Part shown: positions 34,901 through 43,900 of the stretch, one piece after another
Layout: each line of letters opens with the position of its first letter
Numbering within the stretch: the stretch's first letter is position 1
Program-made: the position numbers and the translations under genes
The notes under the pieces: generated by a model
Told to the model about the DNA's origin: nothing
Seen by the model: only the letters and a program-made list of their open reading frames with translations
Databases searched by the model: none
From: Ectocarpus siliculosus
Taxonomy: Eukaryota; Sar; Phaeophyceae; Ectocarpales; Ectocarpaceae
Reading direction: 5' to 3'
DNA: 64,000 nucleotides
NCBI GenBank assembly: GCA_000310025.1
Contig: FN649726.1
Location: 1,797,634-1,861,633 of the forward strand

Positions 34901-37900
34901 CCGTGCCGGACGTGTCCGCGTCGGACGTGGCTGTGCCCGACGTTGGCGTAGATGTCGCGATGCCTTCGATCGGCGCGGAAGCTTCGGCAGCCATGCCTAC
35001 CGTCGACGCCGACATGCCGTCAGTGGATGTGTCCAGTAAGTCTTGTGTGTACTTTGCGCCTCTCTTGTTTGTTGCCCAGACCTGAATCTGGCAAAACAAG
35101 AGACGATCTCGAACACCAACCGAGATCATACGTCCCCAGCGCCACCCAAACTAGGCCATGTGCCCCTCACGTTACATCGACCTGGCACGTAGTCAACAGC
35201 GCACCGAGCGAACAGGCATCGTTTGGGCAGTGTCTGGGTTGGAGTAGAGTCCGTGCATGTCTCTGGCAGTGTCTCTCAAGATGCTCATCTCGGGTTACCC
35301 CCTAACATACCCGGCAACGATCATGGCCTGTTCGCCCTTTGCACGATATTCCATTGTACGTGTGTGGCGGTCATTCTTTGGTGGCTTGCGTTTTGCGGGC
35401 GCTGTACGTTGCAACGCGTCATTTTCTGCTGTTGCGTGCTGGCTTGGGTGTTGTTGCGTCACACTGTACGATTCAAGCTACCGTTGTGGGTCTAGCACGA
35501 GGCCTCGTGCGGTCTCGGATTATACCATTTTGCCGGAAATTCGCCCGTTTCCGGTTACACATTTACCGTATATGACACAAGATAACACACCCCCTGGACC
35601 GATTTTCAAAGCTCGATTACTCCACGACGAAGAGGATGCATAAACGAAACAATACGTTTTCGAACAGCTCTCGACGAGACGGTTCCAACGCCGCCGTTTT
35701 CGGCGCTGTGACTCTTTCTGCTGTTGAGAAATTGAGCTTTGAAAATCGGTCAAGGGGGTGTGTTATATTGTGTCATACACGGTAGGCGTGAAGGTTGACC
35801 TCCAGGCCCCTGATATGCCTTCACCTGGCGGCGATATTGCCGGCTCTGCGGGGGAGGTACCGTCAGTTGACGCGTTTGATCGGTCGGTTGCGGTTGACAT
35901 CCCGTCTGCGGGTAAAAAGGCCATCGATCGACGTCGATCCCCCTACCGTCGATGTCGACGCCCCGTCGCTCGGTGTAGAGCTGCCGTCTGTTGCGGCTGA
36001 AGTAGGTCAAACACCCCGGCCGCTGCGCTCTTATATCTCAGTTTACATGCAGCCAGATTCTCCTATTGACAAATGTTGCGTTTCCTTCATTGCAGGCGGT
36101 GTGGACGTGCCTTCGGTGGACATGGACGCGCCGTCCGGCTCCGTGGAGGTGCCTTCCGTGGACCTGGCGGGCAAGATGCCTTCTGTGGAAGGAGGCGTCG
36201 GTGGTGAGCTTCCCTCCGGCGACGTGAGCGTGACGGCGCCGGACGTGAAGGTGGAGGGCGGCGACACGTCGCTGACGGCTGGCCTGGCGGCCGGTGGTGT
36301 GGCGGCTGTGGGTGCGATCGGCGCGGCGGTTGGCCTTTCGGGTGACAAGCCGGATGCTGAGGTAAGACCGAATGGCGTTTTATGCCTTTTTGTTTTGGTT
36401 TATGGAAGCACGAGTTCCTCCGGTACCATGGCGCCTTCTCAGAAAAATAGAAGAGGGTACTAGTGTTGACGGCAACGCTAATCCTACATATTCGTGCTGG
36501 CGTCTCCGTGGACGTTCGTTTCACGGCAGACCCCTTCGGTGGATGCGAGCTTGACCGCCCCCGACATCCCATCCGTGGACGTGAAGAAGCCGAAGAAGAG
36601 CAAGTTCGGGTTGAAAAAGCCTTCGTTCATGAAGAAGGGCAAGACGTCGACTCCGGAGGTAAGGGAGCGGCCCTGCATGTTTTTTGGCAGCAGTAGGCGA
36701 AGATTCCCATCGTGCGGTCGCTTCGCCATGACTGCGGGATCGTGTCCGTTTTGACGGGCTTGGTGGCTCTCGCACCACTTTGGTATACGGAGAAGACACC
36801 CGAGCCCCTTCTGCGAGCGTTTTTCTTGCCCCCTCGATTGCCTAGGCCGCTCATCTTTGTCGTACCATATGTTTCTGTTACAGATTCCGGGGGTGGATGC
36901 CTCCGTGGACGTGCCCTCCGTCATCGGCGACGCCGCTGTGGACCTCCCCACCGCTTCGGTAGAGGCCCCTTCTATGGACGCCTCCGTGGACGTACCCTCC
37001 GTCTCCGCGGACGCCTCTCTCCCCTCGGCATCGGTAGACGTTCCCTCTGCAGAGGTGGACGCGTCGATGCCGTCCGTGGGTGACCTGTCTGCCGATGTCG
37101 GGGCTAAGGTGGGCGAGCTGTCGGCAGACGTGGGAGGCAAGGTTGACGACTTGAAGACAGACGTGGGTGGTAAGGTGGGCGATCTCTCGGCCAAGGCCCC
37201 GGACATGCCATCGGTGGAGGTGAAGAAGCCGAAGAAGGGTCTGTTCGGCGGTCTGTCGTTCAAGAAGCCATCGGGCAAGACCAGCGTCGAGGTGAGGAGG
37301 TCGCGAATTCTGGTATTTCACTATGGAAGTGGCTTCGGTTTGAGCTGTTGTTGTTTCGTCCATGGTATGCCCGACATCGTGGCACACGGCTTCGCTTTAA
37401 CGCACCCTGTGTCCACGTGTTTCGCCTTGAACAAGGGAGTGGAATTTTTTTCAGTCGGCACAATGCGGGTTGTTACCTGGTTGGTTGCTTATTCCGCTAC
37501 TTTCTTTTAACAACGTTCGTCGCAAAATACTTTTGACCGGCTACGCCGGACAACCGTTTGTTTCCCGTCCATGTGAACAGGGTCCGGATGTTGGTGCGTC
37601 CGTGCCCGATGTTAGCGGAGACGTAGCTGTGCCGGATGTGCCTGCCGATGTCTCCGTGCCGGACGTTTCTGGCTCGCTCAAGGTTCCCGATGTGAGCGGC
37701 GACGTGTCCGTGCCGGGTGTTTCTGGCTCTGTGGATGTGCCCGACATGAGCGGGGACGTGTCTCTGCCTGGCGTGTCTGGCTCTGTAGACGTTCCGGACG
37801 TTGCTGGCTCCCTGAAGGTGCCCGATGTCAGCGGAGATGTGTCTGTGCCGGGTGTGTCTGCCGATGTGTCCGTGCCGGATGTTTCTGGCTCTCTGAAGAT

Positions 37901-40900
37901 GCCCGATGTCAGCGGAGACGTGTCCGTGCCGGACGTTTCTGGCTCGCTGAAGGTGCCCGATGTGACCGGCGATGTGTCTGTGCCTGACGTTTCTGGCTCG
38001 CTGGAGGTGCCCGATGTCAGCGGAGACGTGTCTGAGCCGGACGTGGGTGGGGACGTGTCTCTGCCGGGTGTTTCAGCCGATGTGTCCGTGCCGGACGTTG
38101 CTGGCTCTTTGAAGGTGCCCGACGTTTCTGCGGATGTGTCCGTGCCGGACGTGTCTGGCTCTGTGGACGTGCCTTCGGTGGACATCGACGCGCCGTCCGG
38201 CTCCGTGGAGGTGCCTTCCGTGGACCTGGCGGGCAAGATACCATCTGTGGAAGGAGGCGTCGGTGGTGAGCTTCCCTCCGGCGACGTGAGCGTGACGGCG
38301 CCGGACGTGAAGGTGGAGGGCGGCAACACGTCGCTGACGGCTGGCCTGGCGGCCGGTGGTGTGGCGGCTGTGGGTGCGATCGGCGCGGCGGTTGGCCTTT
38401 CGGGCGACAAGCCGGACGCTGAGGTGCGTTGCAATGGTTGGTGATCGCAGCAGCGTTGAAGTAACCTTTCATCATGTGGGGGTCGAGATGCACAATGCGC
38501 CTGCCGCAGAATGTAAAGCTGTGAGGGGGAGGGCTTTTGGTGCTGTGTTTCGAATGGCGTTGTTCCACAACATGTTGCACGAAAGATTAGATTGTTGGCT
38601 GCTGCAGGGTTTGTTTGCGTTTGAATACCATGTCAATATCCTCCGTATGATCTGAACTGGTCATTATGATACTGTGATGAAGCGTTGTTGTTTTATTTTA
38701 CTCGTCTGGCTCGGCGTGTTGCCCTGAGTAATTTCCCGTTATTTTGATATAAGCGGGATCGGTGGAAATACCCGGGATCCAATGGATATAGTTCACCCAA
38801 CGGGTAGTTGTTGAACGTTATGGGAGAGACGGACTGTTATGTGTTTTTTTTTTGTCACTTAAAAGTCAGCGCTCGCACTAACTCCCGTTTACCCCGACAA
38901 AATTGAGCTCCTTGATGTATGGAAGCCAATACATGTGGCCAGTCCCGCGTTAAGGAGGCTTGACCCGGCAAGGCGCGGCATTGTTTGTACGCATGTGCTG
39001 GCCCTGCTGTTTCCTTGAAGTATCGGTGTATGGTGGTTGCTCACTTGCCCTTTGCGCTTTTTGTCCGACGTGTTCTTGGAATTCATGTCTCTGTCAGCTT
39101 CCTTCCGGAGACGTGGACGCTAGTGTTTCCGTTCCTGATGTGCCGTCGGTTGAGGTGGAGAAGCCGAAGAAGGGTTTGTTCGGTGGTCTGTTCGGCTCCA
39201 GCAAGGCCAAGATTGAGGTACGCATACGTCTCGTTTCCGCGCTGCCACAAATCGAGTACATGTGGAGGGTTCATGTTTTGTGGCCGCGGTATCCTCATCA
39301 TATGTAATTCTATTTTTCGATACCGCTTCGAGTGACCGCCTCTGGCGAAATTTCCTTTTTTTTTTGTCTGATTGGAGAATAGCGTTTTGGTTCCGCACAA
39401 GCAGCGCGTGGTCATTATCTCTCGCCTGCTCTGTTTGCATGCAAACGTTTTGTGGATTTTCCGCTGCCCCCTCCTCTCTCTCCCGCAGGTCCCTGACGTT
39501 GATGCTACTGTGCCCGAGGTTTCCGTGCCCGACGTGTCCGTGGACGCTCCATCCGGAGAAGTGGGTGCTTCCTTGCCGTCTGTGGATGACCTCTCGGCGG
39601 ACGTGGGGGCTAAGGTGGGCGACCTGAAGGCAGACCTGGAGGCCAAGGTTGACGACATCGCTGCCAAGGCTCCGGATCTGTCTGTGCCTGGCGTTTCTGC
39701 CGATGTCTCCGGCCCGGACGTGACCATCTCGGCGCCGGACGTGAGCGGCGATGTCTCCGTGCCGGATGTGAGCGGAGACGTGTCCGTGCCGGATGTGTCT
39801 GCCGATGTGTCTGTGCCGGACGTTTCTGGCTCCCTGAAGGTGCCCGATGTGACTGGGGACTTGTCTGTGCCGGACTTTTCTGGCTCTCTGAAGGTGCCCG
39901 GCGTGAGTGGAGATGTGTCCGTGCCAGATGTATCTGCCGATGTCTCCGTGCCGGATGTGTCTGCCGATGTCTCCGTGCCGGACGTTGCTGGCTCCCTGAA
40001 GGTGCCCGATGTCAGCGGCGATGTGTCTGTGCCGGACGTGGGTGGGGACGTGTCCCTGCCGGGTGTTTCCGCCGATGTGTCCGTGCCGGACGTTGCCGGC
40101 TCTCTGAAGGTGCCCGACGTGAGCGGAGACGTGTCCGTGCCGGACGTGTCTGGCTCTGTGGACGTGCCTTCGGTGGACATCGACGCGCCGTCCGGCTCCG
40201 TGGAGGTGCCTTCCGTGGACCTGGCGGGCAAGATGCCCTCCGTGGAAGGAGGCGTCGGTGGTGAGCTTCCCTCCGGCGACGTGAGCGTGACGGCGCCGGA
40301 CGTGAAGGTGGAGGGCGGCGACACGTCGCTGACGGCTGGCCTGGCGGCCGGCGGTGTGGCGGCTGTGGGTGCGATCGGCGCGGCGGTTGGCCTTTCGGGC
40401 GACAAGCCGGATGCCGAGGTAAGACCGAATGACGATGCCGACTTTCGAGTTTGCTTCGCATGTTGTTGGAGCGTGCCCGAGATCGGGTAGGTGCGGACAG
40501 TCAAAGAGGTTGGATTGGTTAAGGCCAGGAGTAATCCAAAGCTATTTTCTGTGTGTACGCGGTCTTTTCGTTTCACGGCAGGCCCCTTCGGTGGATGCGA
40601 GCTTGACCGCCCCCGACATCCCATCCGTGGACGTGAAGAAGCCGAAGAAGAGCAAGTTCGGGTTGAAAAAGCCTTCGTTCATGAAGAAGGGCAAGACGTC
40701 GACTCCGGAGGTAAGGGAGTGGCCCTGCATGTTTTTTGGCAGCAGTAGGCGAAGATTCCCATCGTGCGGTGGCTTGGTCTTGACTGCGGGATCGTGTCCG
40801 TTTTGACGGGCTTGGTGGCTCTCGCGCCACTTTGGTATACGGAGAAGACACCCGAGCCCCTTCTGCGAGCGTTTTTCTTGCCCCCTCGATTGCCTAGGCC

Positions 40901-43900
40901 GCTCATCTTTGTCGTACCATATGTTTCTGTTACAGATTCCGGGGGTGGACACTTCGATTGACGTGCCCTCCGTCAGCGGAGACGCCGCTGTGGACCTCCC
41001 CACCGCTTCGGTAGAGGCCCCTTCTATGGACGCCTCCGTGGACGTACCCTCCGTCACCGCCGACGCCTCTCTCCCCTCGGCATCGGTAGACGTTCCCTCT
41101 GCAGAGGTGGACGCGTCGATGCCGTCCGTGGGCGACCTGTCTGCCGATATCGGGGCTAAGGTGGGCGAGCTGTCGGCAGACGTGGGAGGCAAGGTTGACG
41201 ACTTGAAGACAGACGTGGGTGGTAAGGTGGGCGATCTCTCGGCCAAGGCCCCGGACATGCCATCGGTGGAGGTGAAGAAGCCGAAGAAGGGTCTGTTCGG
41301 CGGTCTGTCGTTCAAGAAGCCGTCGGGCAAGACCAGCGTCGAGGTGAGGACTGCTATTGGTGACCTGCGACGTAGGGGTCGATTCTGTTGGATCGAGTTC
41401 AGGATGGTTGGCCCGGTGTTTTGTCCTGCTGGTTGGTCTTATCGGTACTCCGCCAACGGGTTTGTGCCTGTGTTATTTTCCGTATGTGTAGAAAGAGAGC
41501 TTGATGCTAGTGTCATCTCTCGTTCGTGGTTGCTGCGGTTGTCCTAGGGCACAGCTGCTATACCAATACGTGTGCTGCCTTCACCTGCATCGTTTCCAAG
41601 CAAGCCCGAAAGCAGAACTTGTCCCGCGTTCTGCTTACGGTAATGGCTGAGCCGTGTCTACAGAGCCGGCGACGTATTCGCCCCTGCTCTCTAGCTTAAC
41701 TCAGAGCCCTCACCCCACCACCGACTTCTGTGTCCGTGCCTACTAGGTGCCGGATGTGCCCGATGTACCCTCCGTGGAAGGAGGCGTCGGTGGTGAGCTT
41801 CCCTCCGGCGACTTGAGCGTGACGGCGCCGGACGTGAAGGTGGAGGGCGGCGACACGTCGCTGACGGCTGGCCTGGCGGCCGGCGGTGTGGCGGCTGTGG
41901 GTGCGATCGGCGCGGCGGTTGGCCTTTCGGGCGACAAGCCGGACGCTGAGGTGCGTGGCGAAGGGATTGTCCGTGTGGTCGACGGGCTCGTAGGATGCCA
42001 AAGCTGCCACCTTGTGGCGGCCGACCTCTTTGTGGTCTGCGACCCCATCCACCTGTTTGGATTAATTGGCTGGCCAGACCCTCACTGAAAATTCACCGTG
42101 CAGATTCATCATTTCCCTTTTCTTGTTGTCGTTGGCGTGTCTCGCTTAGTTTTTTCGCCTCTCGATAGACTTCCGCTCTTTCGAAGAACGCTCGTCCAGT
42201 CGTGTACTAGTATGTTGCTTTTCGCTCCGAGCTGTACTTGCAGGTTTTTATGCCGATTGTTCAACCTCAACCCCCCTCCCCCCGACCACAACGTTTCGGA
42301 TCCAGGTGCCTGGCGTGGACGCGCCATCCGTGTCAGCGCCTGATGTCACGGCGTCGATCCCCGACGTTTCCGGGGAAGTGACGGCACCTGGCCTGAGCGT
42401 CTCGGCACCCGACTTGTCCGTGCCGGATGTTTCTGCCGACGTTACAGTGCCGGACGCCACCGCCGCTCTGCCGGATGTTAGCGGAGGTGTCTCTTTGCCG
42501 GATGTCTCGGGGGATGTCTCCGTGCTTGACGTGGACGTCTCTGCGGCTGACGTGAGCGGGGATGTTTCCGTGCCGAACGTCAGCCTCTCTATGCCGGACG
42601 CCAGCGCCGACGTGTCTGTGCCGGACGTCTCTGCCGGTGTCTCCGTGCCGGACGTCTCTGGCTCTCTGAAGGTACCCGATGTGAGCGGAGACGTGTCCGT
42701 GCCGGACGTGTCTGGCTCCCTGAAGGTGCCCGATGTCAGCGGAGATATGTCCCTGCCTGGTGTGTCGGCCGATGTGTCCGTGCCGGACGTTTCTGGCTCC
42801 CTGAAGGTGCCCGATGTGAGCGGAGACGTGTCGGTACCGGGTGTGAGCGGAGAAATGTCCCTGCCTGGTGTGTCGGCCGATGTGTCCGTGCCGGACGTTG
42901 CTGGCTCCCTGAAGGTGCCCGATGTCAGCGGGGACGTGTCTGTGCCGGACGTGAGTGGGGACATGTCCCTGCCTGGTGTTTCTGCCGATGTGTCTGTGCC
43001 GGACGTTGCTGGCTCCCTGAAGGTGCCTAATGTGGGTGGAGACGTGTCTGTGCCGGAGGTGTCTGGCTCTGTGGACGTGCCTTCGGTGAACATGGACGCG
43101 CCGTCTGGCTCCGTGGAGGTGCCTCCCCTGGCAGGCAAGATGCCCTCTGTGGAAGGAGGCGTCGGTGGTGAGCTTCCCTCCGGCGACGTGAGCGTGACGG
43201 CGCCGGACGTGAAGGTGGAGGGTGGCGACACGTCGCTGACGGCTGGCCTGGCGGCCGGTGGTGTGGCGGCTGTGGGTGCGATCGGCGCGGCGGTTGGCCT
43301 TTCGGGCGACAAGCCCGAGGGCGAAGTGGCGGCCGAGCTGCCGGAGGGAGACGTCAAGCCCAACTCCCTGCCCGAGTTCGACGCCAACGTTACCACGGGC
43401 TCCTTCGAGGCGACGACTCCCGGCGGGACCAAGCGGAGCAAGCGGGGTAGCTTCTCGAAGATCTTGAAGCCTTTCGGGTACATGAAGAAGAGGCTGGTGA
43501 GTTTGGGGATTCCACAATTTGGAAAATGTTCTTTTTTCGAGGTTTGGTGGTGGTCGGGCTTTTTTAGGTAGGAGGAGGAGTGACGCGTGCGTGACGTCGA
43601 GAGGCAACAGCGGGCGCTTATCTAGCGCCCGCGCATACACTAAGATGCTGTGAACCTCGATCGGCCCTTTCTTTGTGGCTTCTCACGCGTTGGCGCCCCC
43701 CCCCCCCCTCCTCTCGACTGTTGGCGTTTTTCTCCTACCTCGCTGTTTGTTTCCCCGGGCGCAGAGTTCCTCCCCCAAGTCCTCCGAGTCTGGTGCCGGC
43801 TCTTTCCCCAAGGTAGACGCCGCCAGCGCCATCGATGTGGAGGCGCCCTCCTTTACTGCAGACGTGCCCGTGCCCGTGCCCGTGGAAGGTACGCTGTCGC

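Larger units (their letters stand above)
36530..37291 (+). repeat. Segmental duplication, copy 1 (exons 39-40 with intron)
   Basis: Exon lengths of 129 and 408 nt and an intron of 225 nt are identical to those at 40582-41343. Sequence is nearly identical, including the intron. Confidence 0.9.
40582..41343 (+). repeat. Segmental duplication, copy 2 (exons 44-45 with intron)
   Basis: Second copy of the 36530-37291 block. Intron identity implies a recent event or gene conversion. Confidence 0.9.

Noticed and set aside
39083..40624. Long minus-strand open frames opposite the head exons (up to ~513 codons, Thr/Ser/Gly-rich)
   Set aside because: The repeat codons lack stops on the complement, so every head has such a shadow. 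Splice sites, phases and module conservation all fit the plus strand.
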